Shown here in pieces: positions 16,201-22,246 of a stretch of 31,924 nt of DNA. Origin of the DNA: a virus. The stretch lies in IMG/VR virus record IMGVR_UViG_3300025655_000169, positions 1-31,924 of that record; one strand, given 5' to 3'. The notes beneath the pieces were generated by a model, which worked only from the letters and a program-made list of their open reading frames with translations, had not been told where the DNA came from and did not search any database. Position 1 is the stretch's first letter. Each line of letters begins with the position of its first letter. A program made the position numbers and the translations under genes.

Positions 16201-18533
16201 TCCAGGCGGCCGGGCGCACACTCGGCGGCACCCCCGTCGGCGCCGCTGCCGCCAATGCGGTGCAGAACACGCTGGCCAAGCTCAAGCTGGTGGACACCGC
16301 TCCGCCGCAGCTGAAGAAGCTCATGCGCCAGTACCGGACCCAGGTCAACAAGTCCAAGGCGTCGGCCAAGACCGTGGCTGAGGAGGGAGCCGTCCTCAGC
16401 GACGCCGAAAAGGCGATGCTCTCCGACGTGCTGGAAGGCACTCTGCAGACCGGCCAGGTGCCGCCCGCCTATGTGCAGCGGCTCGGCGTCTCGATCCGCA
16501 ACGCGCTGGACGTGCAGACCGACGAGCTGCTGCGCCTGGGCATGATCACGCAGGAGTCGGCCGATCGGTGGCGCGACGTTTATCTGCCAAGGTTCTACCG
16601 AAAGCACATGAACGACAGCGCCATGAAGCGAATGGCCGAGGCTTTTCGCTTCAACTCGCAGCGCGCCGGGATCCGCGGCAAGCACCTGAAGGGGCGCGGC
16701 ATATGGGAGCCGGTGCCTGAGTCGGAGGTGCAGGACTGGACCGACATGGGCTGGGAGGAGCGCGGCCAGGTGGCGACGTCCAAGCGCAACCAACTGGCGG
16801 GCGACACCGAGGCCGAGCCCTGGTTCTACATGTGGCGCGACTACACCAAGGCCGAGCGCACAAAAATGGGCGAGATCAGAGATGGGGTGTTCCGCTATGC
16901 CGCGGGCTACCTGTCGACGCAGCGTGACATCGCCCTGGGGCGGCTATTCGAGGCGATCTCCCAGGACGACGAGATGGCCACGAGCAACGAGGCCGAGGCG
17001 GGCGAGGGCTGGGTCAAGCTGGCCGATACGAAGATCCCCGACACCCCGGGGGTGCGGAAGTACGGAAAGCTGGCCGATATGTGGGTACACCCCGACGTGG
17101 CCGAGCAGCTCGAGCACATGGCCGGTGGTGACAGCAAGGCCTGGCGCACCTACAAGCGGTGGATGGCCGCATGGAAGGAGGGCAAGACAGCGATGAACCC
17201 GGCGGCGCACATGAACAATGTGATGTCGAATATCTGGGCCGCCCATTTCGGTGGCGTGGCGCCCTGGCGCGTCGGCCTCTACGCCAAGACGGCAAAGGAG
17301 TTCAAGAACGAGGGGTCGTACTACCAGGAGGCCATCGACAATGGTCTGCTGGGTACCGAGTTCGTGTCCGCGGAACTGGCCGAGGTGTTCGGCGACTACG
17401 ACTTCGGGCCCAGCCCGGCGAACCGGGACGATACCGTCATGGAGCGGCTGCTGACACGGGCCGGCGAACTGGCGTCCAAGGCGCCGGGCTGGAAGGTCTA
17501 CCGCGAGGCGGCGAGAAAGGCCTACACCGCAGAGGACCAGTACTTCAAACTGCTGCTGTACATCAACGAGCGCGAGCAGGGGGCCACCGAGGACGAGGCC
17601 ATCGAGCACGCCGAACGCTACGTGTTCAACTACGCCGATCTGCCGAAGGGGGCCAGGGCTGCCCGGGACAGCGTGCTGCCGTTCTTCTCGTACACCTACA
17701 AGGCGACCGGCATGATGCTGCACACGCTGGCCAACAACCCCAGCAGGCTGCTGGCGCCGGCCGCCTTCTTCGGTGGCATCAACGCCCTGGCATACCTGAT
17801 GCTGGGCGCCGATGAGGACGACGAGCGCGAGGTGATGCCCGAGTATATGCGCGGCTACACGGCCCTGGGTACGCCGAAGAATATCCGCCTACCTGGCGGA
17901 GACGAGGGCCAGGCGCAGTTCCTCGACATCTACCGGTGGCTGCCGCTTGGTGATGTGTTCGACATGGCCAACCAGGCCGGCGGTCTTCCGATCCCGGCCC
18001 CCATCGTGCCGAACCACCCCCTGGCTACGTTGTTCGCTGGCGCAATTCTAAACACCGACCCTTACTTCGGCCGGGAGATTGTGCAGGAGTGGCAGAAAGA
18101 CGCGGACGGCGACTGGACATCGGACGGCTACGCCGAGTTCGGGCGCTGGGCCATGCAGCAGTTCCTGCCGGCTGCCCCGATCATCCCCGGCAGCTACCGG
18201 TTCAATCAGCTGATGGAAGGCCTGGCCAACGAACTGGACACCGAGATCGGCCCCTACACCGGCACCAAGCGCAACGGCGAGCCCTACAGCCTGGGCCAGG
18301 CCCTGTCGCACACGGTCGGCATCAAGACCCGCGAGTACGACGTGGAGAACGAGCGCGGCAAGCGCCTTCGCAGCCTCGGCTACCAGGCCCGAGAGGTGAA
18401 GTCGGAGGCCAGGAAGGCGCGCCGGGACAGCGCCCGTGGGGCCGTGACAGAGGCCCGGGTCGAGGACCGCCTGCGGCGCCTGGAGGAGCGGCTGAGCCGG
18501 ATCAACGAACGGGCCGAGGCGCTGACCGACTAA
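10209..18533 (+). CDS. giant multi-domain internal virion/ejection protein (polyvalent type)
   Basis: 2774 residues, by far the largest gene. Visible parts in order: Gly/Ala-rich hydrophobic stretches (~40-62, ~120-180); Ala/Gln-rich coiled coil (~505-680); zincin-like domain (~795-920) with HEAKH at 857-861 and a candidate third ligand E911 in DERLGYF; a 7-residue repeat linker (997-1044); a ~590-residue domain (~1055-1645) with C1136, C1178 and C1181 (CxxCY) and the conserved-looking segments GDTGLMINLSLIP and GYWKLLVDRRMYDN; a ~190-residue domain (~1745-1938) with RPGWH at 1818-1822; a linker ending PDIRFSR; and a helical C-terminal module (~1990-2774) containing a hydrophobic segment (~2514-2534). 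The domain set matches large 'polyvalent' proteins of phages and mobile elements that enter cells with the DNA. It ends the late operon, where T7 gp16-type proteins lie. The ejection role is inferred. Confidence 0.75.
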   Translation: MAFDFDAFDASYFNEKAEPPPADVPEERSWGEALSDVGAAAGAGAGSLVSGIGSLAGVVTGDMDNGSALREIGDRTSEYWGEKQSDYIKAKKDRRKDAVAQAGDQWGKLGTYLWETVQEPALLMDFAAEQVPMFVPGGAAGRLVGAGARTLGAGETLAKGAATAAAVGVGTGQQAGDVAGSTYERLMELDERTWASNKDYQRYLAEGATTAEAKKQAAQGLVEAATAAGTLVSLGTNLLPGARAIEKALAGGKPLTGNVIKRVLTGAAGEGLQEAAEESSGQLAGNLAVRQVDPTQAKYEGVGEAAGAGLLSAGFGAVSGLRKGDAPPPPGGDADKDVSALVGAVDASAGNQSAPVQPQPAVGAIPALGTGAYEHVGPFGVGPKGQPIGTFRDTATGEEVQAMYSLFQGPPGFEAPGTETKSAIKFDNEGLPPADVGAMAQDPNIELGPEQPAMQARRDLQDLIAASETARDPATVAALKERVRPHLAGAPNTVDHRAATQLFNDLAAKEANLGAAAAADTVAMGEMARQRQAQEADKLAQVEQAFAQRQAQQEQQKARESAIAAGQRGAQQAAEQWAISETQEPPANTAMGDALRVAQEEAARRQAAQEVASDRRAVVDAGYAAQEADTAAQVEQGMAELEVRRNASDASRRAAQEPFNPAMAEAMLAARTRAAPAASPETAPNAAADRAQGIAGARPAPDVAQELPAMQEQADALPRRGDRASFADDMSSQLAWLNARAQAVGFANVDEMLASDMAQFQELARQWRDENPMPRQAPSTVEGVREELSQEIGGFRVNEAQKSGLIRIVKNAAEVTSEAVRNAIGADADVAAVWDGQSMWLLADNIAPGESVPKMLHEAKHGGTDIWGEMDDVQAEFDRLLAEGDAAALSAQARAEADPATAGNAKLLQDERLGYFTEEARARMAEGSPVKLSERARALYQKIIAALKARIRTSPFMQAMGGRFIDFKLTDEYAVALAHQALRALEKRVVGSHGEAVAQQEVPVAQQEVPVAQQEVPAAQQEVPAAQQEAPAAQQEVPAAQQEDVDGYAVAAGSIAPRYSLSTWNAESQEKLRAANERNGLVAREDLDKWIEDIDSMAAKVLANKDLHFNANLLYDPFKPNSDPHYKFSLDFSTLCKKRLVLQATLEDIQLKLDRGLTATEFMQVRSRLKAEGYTVSCGVCYVDTRRMHMGKAIEEFLGKGIAEIAKMSKSVDYEAAAASKITAKMATDPARQDEFKEKFPDAYKVWSSYTRKLKKKPGGTPAAADLKRAFAEFKQLKTPGAMKRRAGLADAREAFDTIHKVPKHLFLSQEGLDRMKADYNDAYRVFMGYLNPQAMKTPESRTEYTNQILEHYTDRRGRVRQAAVDAVNAKSGQRWQSWSDFELVHALDAMQAIADMAVVGLHGHTYTKVPEMPRVLGDTGLMINLSLIPRGKGLRSDGSLDFDPVEGMPFDVARQLRARYGQTTGTIAIGISDEHIRALLAHPDIDYVIPYHASGLSRENMARMEEGMEGWTDYAQVAGMPGNSNDSQKEVVLDKTKAAAAGAQVKGGMVEWGPLEIENWWDNNKTGEENAAEYLRLVREAGLRPKFPMFVNADYTEAEPGYWKLLVDRRMYDNEGIGIVQGPVRPEFDMDAVQDLLANYSKEDYSAPQAIVTDLADQIERGESGGVQVAMPAIRKSRGSQAGGPATEATRPDRKVRRSRTAPSSIDSEYEDAVARGDADVAEQMVVDKAAQEGLELLADTPAYTVRRGASPRRTETAYKLFKMKPSQPGKLFPLFVEAGNAIPTGVWLDARAGREGPPSKTGVRRVKSKLGDLSYRPGWHAGDVPLATHIGAKGKDGRIWARKDDEVWVEVEVAADDGGRYQAMANENGRRGDGTVSAAKADIKEMPVDGMYRYKTNPNMTGEWIISGSMKINRVLTEDEVNALVQEAGLEPMPWEGGPSDSRRYGVEPGDTVASGKVPGVTYDDNGDLIPLSQRMDPANPDIRFSRGPGPAGRAVQAAGRTLGGTPVGAAAANAVQNTLAKLKLVDTAPPQLKKLMRQYRTQVNKSKASAKTVAEEGAVLSDAEKAMLSDVLEGTLQTGQVPPAYVQRLGVSIRNALDVQTDELLRLGMITQESADRWRDVYLPRFYRKHMNDSAMKRMAEAFRFNSQRAGIRGKHLKGRGIWEPVPESEVQDWTDMGWEERGQVATSKRNQLAGDTEAEPWFYMWRDYTKAERTKMGEIRDGVFRYAAGYLSTQRDIALGRLFEAISQDDEMATSNEAEAGEGWVKLADTKIPDTPGVRKYGKLADMWVHPDVAEQLEHMAGGDSKAWRTYKRWMAAWKEGKTAMNPAAHMNNVMSNIWAAHFGGVAPWRVGLYAKTAKEFKNEGSYYQEAIDNGLLGTEFVSAELAEVFGDYDFGPSPANRDDTVMERLLTRAGELASKAPGWKVYREAARKAYTAEDQYFKLLLYINEREQGATEDEAIEHAERYVFNYADLPKGARAARDSVLPFFSYTYKATGMMLHTLANNPSRLLAPAAFFGGINALAYLMLGADEDDEREVMPEYMRGYTALGTPKNIRLPGGDEGQAQFLDIYRWLPLGDVFDMANQAGGLPIPAPIVPNHPLATLFAGAILNTDPYFGREIVQEWQKDADGDWTSDGYAEFGRWAMQQFLPAAPIIPGSYRFNQLMEGLANELDTEIGPYTGTKRNGEPYSLGQALSHTVGIKTREYDVENERGKRLRSLGYQAREVKSEARKARRDSARGAVTEARVEDRLRRLEERLSRINERAEALTD
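13197..13340 (+). repeat. 21-bp tandem repeat encoding (V/A)AQQEVP
   Basis: Six full 21-base units (GTCGCCCAGCAGGAGGTGCC-type) begin at 13197, 13218, 13239, 13260, 13281 and 13302, with a partial seventh ending near 13340. They encode residues 997-1044 of the giant protein, a probable flexible linker between the zincin-like and CxxCY domains. Near-identity of the units indicates recent expansion. Confidence 0.9.
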
Positions 18534-18922
18534 CGGGCCTCAAGGGGGACCAGCCCCGCCGCCACTGACGGCGGGGTGGCCCAGGTTTTCAGTGCCCACA
18601 GATGCAGATCGATGTCAGCCTTCGCGGGCGAGGCGGCGCCCCGGTTGTAGACCTTCTGCTTGCGCGGGGCGCACTTCGCACAGTGCTTTGTCTCCTGGTA
18701 CAAACGCGTGCGCAGGCCGTTGAGCATGAGCTCGCCGGTTCTATCGCAGCACGTGTACCGCACAAGCATCTGCGGCTCCAGGCCCTTCTTGCGCTGCTTC
18801 CACTGCACTATTTCCAGCACCTTGAGCCTCAACTCCGGGATGTTTGGCAGTTCCCGGGCGATCTCCGACAGCGCCTCTCCGCGCCGCAGCCGCGCCCTTA
18901 CCTGTTCGACCGTCATGTTCAT
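18530..18922 (-). CDS. small Cys-rich protein, possible zinc ribbon
   Basis: 130 residues. The start at 18922 is chosen because it forms ATGA with the helicase stop and has AAGGAG eight bases before it; a longer upstream extension would overlap the helicase in another frame. Residues ~1-50 are basic and helical (TVEQVRARLRRGEALSEIAREL). A CC pair in RYTCCDRTG and a CAKC about 25 residues later could bind zinc in a ribbon-like arrangement. It is the last gene of the minus operon and ends with TAG overlapping the TAA of the giant gene. Nucleic-acid binding is plausible; the family is not recognised. Confidence 0.6.
   Translation of the reverse strand: MNMTVEQVRARLRRGEALSEIARELPNIPELRLKVLEIVQWKQRKKGLEPQMLVRYTCCDRTGELMLNGLRTRLYQETKHCAKCAPRKQKVYNRGAASPAKADIDLHLWALKTWATPPSVAAGLVPLEAR
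18554..18588. terminator. possible terminator hairpin at the meeting point of the two operons
   Basis: A perfect 8-bp stem (CCCCGCCG ... CGGCGGGG) with a 7-base loop lies at 18554-18576, 21 bases past the late-operon stop, with TTTT at 18585-18588 after an 8-base gap. The T-run is short and distant, so this is a weak intrinsic terminator at best. It sits inside the 3' end of the opposing gene, where it could also slow early transcription. Confidence 0.35.
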
Positions 18923-20289
18923 CGATTGCACTCCTTCAGGTGGTTCATCAGCACGTCCTGCACGCTCTTCTTGGTCTCCCAGCGTTCGCGCACCAGCTCG
19001 TCCACGGTGCCGGGGGCAATGAGTCGATAGACGAACGTGGGTTTTGCCTGGCCTTGCCGGTACAACCTGGCGTTTAGCTGCTCGTACAACGTGAGCGACC
19101 AGACCAGGCCGAACCACACGACGACGCGCCCCCCGGCCTGCAGGTTGAGCCCGTGTCCACCACTTTTTGGGTGGATAAGGAGCATGGGCACGCGGCCCTT
19201 GTTCCAGGCCTCCACGACCTCGGTGCCTTTGCCCAGGGTCTGGGCGTAGGGGTATCGCTTCTGCAGCCTCTCGAGCTCATGGCGAAAGTTGTAGGCCACC
19301 AGGACGGGCTGCCCCCCGGCCTCGGACAAGATGTCGTCCATGGCCTCCAGGCGGGCGTCGTGGACACGCTCCCAGGTACCCGTGCTGCCGCCCTCTTCGG
19401 CGCTGTGGTAGAGGGCCCCGGAGGTGTACTGCAGCAGCTTGCCGGTCTTGCTGGCCGGGTTGTCCGCCACCACGTCGCCCTCGCGCAGCTCCAGGTACCA
19501 CTCTTCGTGCAGGCGCTTGTATTCGCCCATGTTCGGGACGTAAACGGGCACGTCGACCACTTTCAGCGGGGGCATGGTCAAATAGTCCTCGGTACGCATC
19601 GCCAGGCAGACGTCCTCGAGCCGGCGCAATATCTCCTTCTCTGAGTGTGGCATCGCTTCCCACTTGTAGACCATGTGGTTGTTGCGGCCCCCGTAGGCCG
19701 GGCGAAACCAACGATCCCTGAATGCTGTGAATGTGCGCCCCAAGCGTTCGCCTCGGTCGAGGAAGAACACCTGGCCCCATAGGTGGATGAGCCCCTCACT
19801 GGCCGGGGACCCGGTGAGCTCGATGAACCGGTCGACCTTTTTCAGCGTCCTGGCCAGGGCCTGGGCGCGAACGCTGCCGCCGCGCAGCCGGAACGACTTC
19901 AGGTTGTCGGCCTCGTCGGCGACCACCACGTCGTAGGGCCAGCGCTTGCGCCCGACCCAATACTCGACCAGGTTCGGCAGCTGCTCGTAATTGGTGACGT
20001 GGATGACTGAGTCGTCGGCCATGACGGCCGCGCGTTGTTTCTTGGTACCGGTGATGACCGAACAGGTCAGGTGCGGCATCCACTTCGCCACTTCCGCCGG
20101 CCAGGTGTTGATGGCGACACGCTTGGGCGCCACCACCAGCACACGGCGGATTTCATGGAGGGCCCACAGGGTGGAGAGGGCCTGCAACACCGTCAAGGTC
20201 TTGCCCAGGCCCATCTCCCACCAAAGCGCGGCGCTGGGGTGCTCCAGCAGCCACTGCACGCCGCGCTCCTGGTACGGGTGCAGCTTCAC
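18919..20289 (-). CDS. SNF2/SF2 helicase-like ATPase (DEAD type)
   Basis: 456 residues from GTG 20289, chosen because it forms GTGA with the upstream stop and begins MKLHPYQ, the usual start of these proteins; a longer N-terminal extension looks spurious. Motif I is EMGLGKT (25-31), motif II DEAD (125-128), motif III LTGSP (158-162). The second RecA-like domain has SGGHGLNLQ (motif V) and QLNARLYRQGQ (motif VI). This is a compact SNF2-type ATPase of the kind found in phage replication clusters beside family A polymerase and VRR-NUC genes. It probably translocates on DNA during replication or recombination. It differs from the second SNF2 gene at 29277-31220 in size and motif II. Confidence 0.9.
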   Translation of the reverse strand: MKLHPYQERGVQWLLEHPSAALWWEMGLGKTLTVLQALSTLWALHEIRRVLVVAPKRVAINTWPAEVAKWMPHLTCSVITGTKKQRAAVMADDSVIHVTNYEQLPNLVEYWVGRKRWPYDVVVADEADNLKSFRLRGGSVRAQALARTLKKVDRFIELTGSPASEGLIHLWGQVFFLDRGERLGRTFTAFRDRWFRPAYGGRNNHMVYKWEAMPHSEKEILRRLEDVCLAMRTEDYLTMPPLKVVDVPVYVPNMGEYKRLHEEWYLELREGDVVADNPASKTGKLLQYTSGALYHSAEEGGSTGTWERVHDARLEAMDDILSEAGGQPVLVAYNFRHELERLQKRYPYAQTLGKGTEVVEAWNKGRVPMLLIHPKSGGHGLNLQAGGRVVVWFGLVWSLTLYEQLNARLYRQGQAKPTFVYRLIAPGTVDELVRERWETKKSVQDVLMNHLKECNR

Positions 20290-20462
20290 TCGTCGACCGG
20301 CGTCAGTTCGACCCAGGCCGCGGCGCCGCGCGCCGTGCATTGGATCGTCGGGTCCGCCTTCTCCGGGTGCGTGATCTTGAAGGCTTCGGCGTAGTCCGCC
20401 GCCTCGACGGTGTCCTCAGCCACGACTTTACCTAGGTCGATCTGCCGCGCGCGAAATTTCAT
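20286..20462 (-). CDS. small hypothetical protein
   Basis: 58 residues (MKFRARQIDLGKV...). ATG 20462 is chosen because AGGAG lies seven bases upstream; a more upstream ATG gives an extension without support. It overlaps the helicase GTG by 4 bases. The sequence is a short mixed beta/helix (EAADYAEAFKITHPEK; QCTARGAAAWVELTP) with no known motif. An operator-like inverted repeat lies 21 bases upstream, so it may begin its own transcription unit. Confidence 0.6.
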   Translation of the reverse strand: MKFRARQIDLGKVVAEDTVEAADYAEAFKITHPEKADPTIQCTARGAAAWVELTPVDE

Positions 20463-20482
20463 CAGTTTTCTCCTGGTAGCAG

Positions 20483-20497
20483 ACAGCCACAGGCTGT
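20483..20497. promoter_or_regulatory. ACAG-N7-CTGT operator copy upstream of the 58-aa gene
   Basis: The 15-mer ACAGCCACAGGCTGT has 6-bp arms around a 3-base centre and matches the operators in the promoters at 27761, 29227 and 31258. At the matching spacing the flanks give only poor -10 (GCTACC) and -35 (TCAATA) boxes on the minus strand, so a working promoter is doubtful. It could be a weak promoter or a roadblock/accessory site. Confidence 0.5.
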
Positions 20498-20689
20498 TTA
20501 TTGATACAGCTCTCGCCACGCTCTGTACATAGCGCTGCGCTGGCCGCTGGTGCGCGGCTCATGTAGCCCTCCGCTCTTCAGCATCCACAGGTCTGTCTTG
20601 GATAGGCCGCAGCGCTCGCACAGCGTGCGGTCTCCCCAGTACTGCTGGATGTCCTCGATCAGCCGGCGGTATTCCCTGGGCGGGCTCAT
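20498..20689 (-). CDS. small HTH-like protein
   Basis: 63 residues from ATG 20689, which overlaps the upstream stop as ATGA. Residues ~23-50 (LCERCGLSKTDLWMLKSGG) look like a helix-turn-helix with the recognition helix at SKTDLWMLKSG, as in small Cro-like or Mor-like proteins. Lack of other domains suggests a DNA-binding regulator or accessory factor. It directly follows an XRE-type gene in the same operon. The start is decided by the overlap; a further upstream ATG gives an Arg/Gly-rich extension in the wrong context. Confidence 0.55.
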   Translation of the reverse strand: MSPPREYRRLIEDIQQYWGDRTLCERCGLSKTDLWMLKSGGLHEPRTSGQRSAMYRAWRELYQ

Positions 20690-21057
20690 TCTTCTGCCTC
20701 CTCTGGCAGTCCTGCCTGGTGCTCCTCCCATAGCGTCTTGATCTCGGTCCATCGGGCAGAGAGGTTACCGTACTGACCGACGGTGCCGCGCAGATCGGCG
20801 ACGTGCCCGGTGTCCTCCAAAGCGAACAGCAGCTCCATGGCCTTGTGCGCGACGACATACTCCGGGTCTCCGTAGCGCAACCAACCGGGGTTGATATTCA
20901 ACGCCTTCGCGGCAAGATCGTAGGATCGCGCCGAGCCCCGGTCCATCCTCTCCATCTGTTTTAGCGTCAAATCCGACAGCTTAGCGGCCCTGGCCGTGGC
21001 CAGTCGGGTCATGTCGCGCATCTCGCGCGCGTGCTGTAAGCGGCGCCCTATGCTCAT
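20686..21057 (-). CDS. XRE-type helix-turn-helix protein
   Basis: 123 residues starting at ATG 21057 (ATGA with the upstream stop). Residues 1-~65 (MSIGRRLQHAREMRDMTRLA, then ARAAKLSDLTLKQMERMDRG and AAKALNINPGWLRYG) match the five-helix XRE/lambda repressor fold; the ending NPGWLRYGD is typical. The C-terminal part is helical (HKAMELLFALEDTGHV; WTEIKTLWEEHQAG) and lacks a Ser/Lys self-cleaving peptidase. It is probably an early regulator, distinct from the repressor-like gene at 31345-31869. Confidence 0.7.
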   Translation of the reverse strand: MSIGRRLQHAREMRDMTRLATARAAKLSDLTLKQMERMDRGSARSYDLAAKALNINPGWLRYGDPEYVVAHKAMELLFALEDTGHVADLRGTVGQYGNLSARWTEIKTLWEEHQAGLPEEAEE

Positions 21058-21293
21058 GCCCGATCCTCCCACGGTACCTGGGAAACGTGCGTAACCTTGC
21101 CGTGTGCATCGCACCGGGCGACATGCGCCCATTCGCCGGCGGGTAGCGCCAGGGCGATGGAGCCGTCGCTGTCGGCCATGATCAGTGCGCCATCGCTAAC
21201 GGACACCTGGCTGGCCTCCACGTAGGCCATCTCCTCGGGGCGCCGGGCGCTGGAGATAACTACTCGGTAGCGGAATGTGTTGCTGGTCATCAT
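21054..21293 (-). CDS. hypothetical protein
   Basis: 79 residues (or 78 from the second ATG). ATG 21293 overlaps the upstream stop (AAATGATG) and has AGAGGA just upstream. A beta-rich small protein (FRYRVVISSARRPEEMAYVEAS; GALIMADSDGSIALALPAGEW) resembling short phage domains that carry a single antiparallel sheet. No catalytic residues are evident. The function is unknown. Confidence 0.5.
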   Translation of the reverse strand: MMTSNTFRYRVVISSARRPEEMAYVEASQVSVSDGALIMADSDGSIALALPAGEWAHVARCDAHGKVTHVSQVPWEDRA

Positions 21294-21655
21294 TTAGTCC
21301 TCTCGGTATGTTCGCCGTCGTCGACGGCATCGAAATGTTTATCCGGGTGCGTCGAGTGCTTGAACTCGACCAGGCAGAGGTTGGCGGCATCCACCAGGTG
21401 TTCCATGTTGCCCGTGCTCTGGTAGTGTCGAAGCCGTTTTATGGCACTCCCTGCCCTGTCGTAGCCCGTGTCGGTTGTGCGGTCCAGGCGCCCGTAGCGA
21501 AATCGCCCCATCAGTAGGCGGTTGCGCATCAGGCGCTCAAACTCGGGCGACCACTCAGTAGCCCGCAGGTCCTCGGCGCCCTCGGTCTTGTCACCGACGG
21601 CACCGTGGATTACCCGGTGCAGGATTCGCTGGCGCATCCATTCGAAATTAGTCAT
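21290..21655 (-). CDS. phage-type hypothetical protein (helical, LVDAANL motif)
   Basis: 121 residues from ATG 21655 (ATGA with the nuclease stop); an Arg/Gly-rich upstream extension is out of place. The C-terminal half has GYDRAGSAIKRLRHYQSTGN and LVDAANLCLVEFKHSTHP, then HFDAVDDGEHTER. I have seen this arrangement in small proteins of phage and prophage replication clusters. It suggests an all-helical fold, perhaps distantly like nucleotide pyrophosphohydrolases, but no E-x-x-E-type metal site is clear. The function is unknown. Confidence 0.5.
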   Translation of the reverse strand: MTNFEWMRQRILHRVIHGAVGDKTEGAEDLRATEWSPEFERLMRNRLLMGRFRYGRLDRTTDTGYDRAGSAIKRLRHYQSTGNMEHLVDAANLCLVEFKHSTHPDKHFDAVDDGEHTERTK

Positions 21656-21930
21656 CTGAGCCGCTCCAGCAGGGCGTCGACCTCGTGGACTGAGGTGACC
21701 ACCTCGACGGCGAACCCGCGGGCCTGCAGCCTGGCGAACTCGCGGGCCTGGAAGGTACTTATCGCGCCCCACCCGGGGGCCTTCAGCTCCACCAGCACCA
21801 GCCTGCCGCCGGGCAGAAAGCACAGCCGATCAGGAACGCCGCGTTGCCCCGGCGACGTGTATTTACGACACAGCCCGCCCATCTCGCGTATTCCGCGCAC
21901 CAGCCGGTTCTCGACGATCGTCTCCCGCAC
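21652..21930 (-). CDS. VRR-NUC domain nuclease
   Basis: 92 residues, GTG start at 21930, one base after the upstream stop. The whole protein is a VRR-NUC PD-(D/E)xK nuclease: E7 in the first helix, GVPDR with D34, and the core ELK (E48, K50) in RLVLVELKAPG, followed by FQAREFARLQARGFAVEVV. The family acts on branched or flap DNA in phages (Holliday-junction resolvase-like) and in the FAN1 group. It lies in the replication block between polymerase and helicase genes, fitting a role in processing replication or recombination intermediates. Confidence 0.9.
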   Translation of the reverse strand: MRETIVENRLVRGIREMGGLCRKYTSPGQRGVPDRLCFLPGGRLVLVELKAPGWGAISTFQAREFARLQARGFAVEVVTSVHEVDALLERLR

Positions 21931-21931
21931 G

Positions 21932-22243
21932 TCACGCCTCCAGTATGAGGGGGCCGGCCGCCTTCGCGACCCTACGAAAAAGGTCCAGGTAGCTGTAGGG
22001 CAGGGAGGCGTCTATGTCCTCCGAGGCTACGTTCCCGCGCCCCCTGTCTTTCGAAGCGGCGAGGCACGCAAGGGCGAAGCCTTCCGCCAGGCGCGCAGCC
22101 GTGTGGGGCGCCGGCAAGACGATCAGGCGCCTGGCCTGGTTGTACCGCACGGGGCCCTCCTCTGGGTCCAGGCGCAGATAGGGGTGTACCCGCAGCTCAC
22201 GGGACAGCTTGTCGTACAAAGCGTTCACTATGTCTTGGTTCAT
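21932..22243 (-). CDS. hypothetical protein after the DNA polymerase
   Basis: 103 residues, ATG 22243, three bases after the polymerase stop. Sequence features: an N-terminal helix (MNQDIVNALYDKLSRELRVH), a beta hairpin (YNQARRLIVLPAPH), a hydrophobic helix (LAEGFALACLAASKD) and a C-terminal helix (YLDLFRRVAKAAG). No motif is recognised. Its place between polymerase and nuclease suggests a replication accessory role, which is inference only. Confidence 0.5.
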   Translation of the reverse strand: MNQDIVNALYDKLSRELRVHPYLRLDPEEGPVRYNQARRLIVLPAPHTAARLAEGFALACLAASKDRGRGNVASEDIDASLPYSYLDLFRRVAKAAGPLILEA

Positions 22244-22246
22244 CGG

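Noticed and set aside
18923-19117. 65-residue N-terminal extension of the last minus-strand gene
   Set aside because: It lies over the helicase's motif VI region in another frame, and ATG 18922 has a much better ribosome site.
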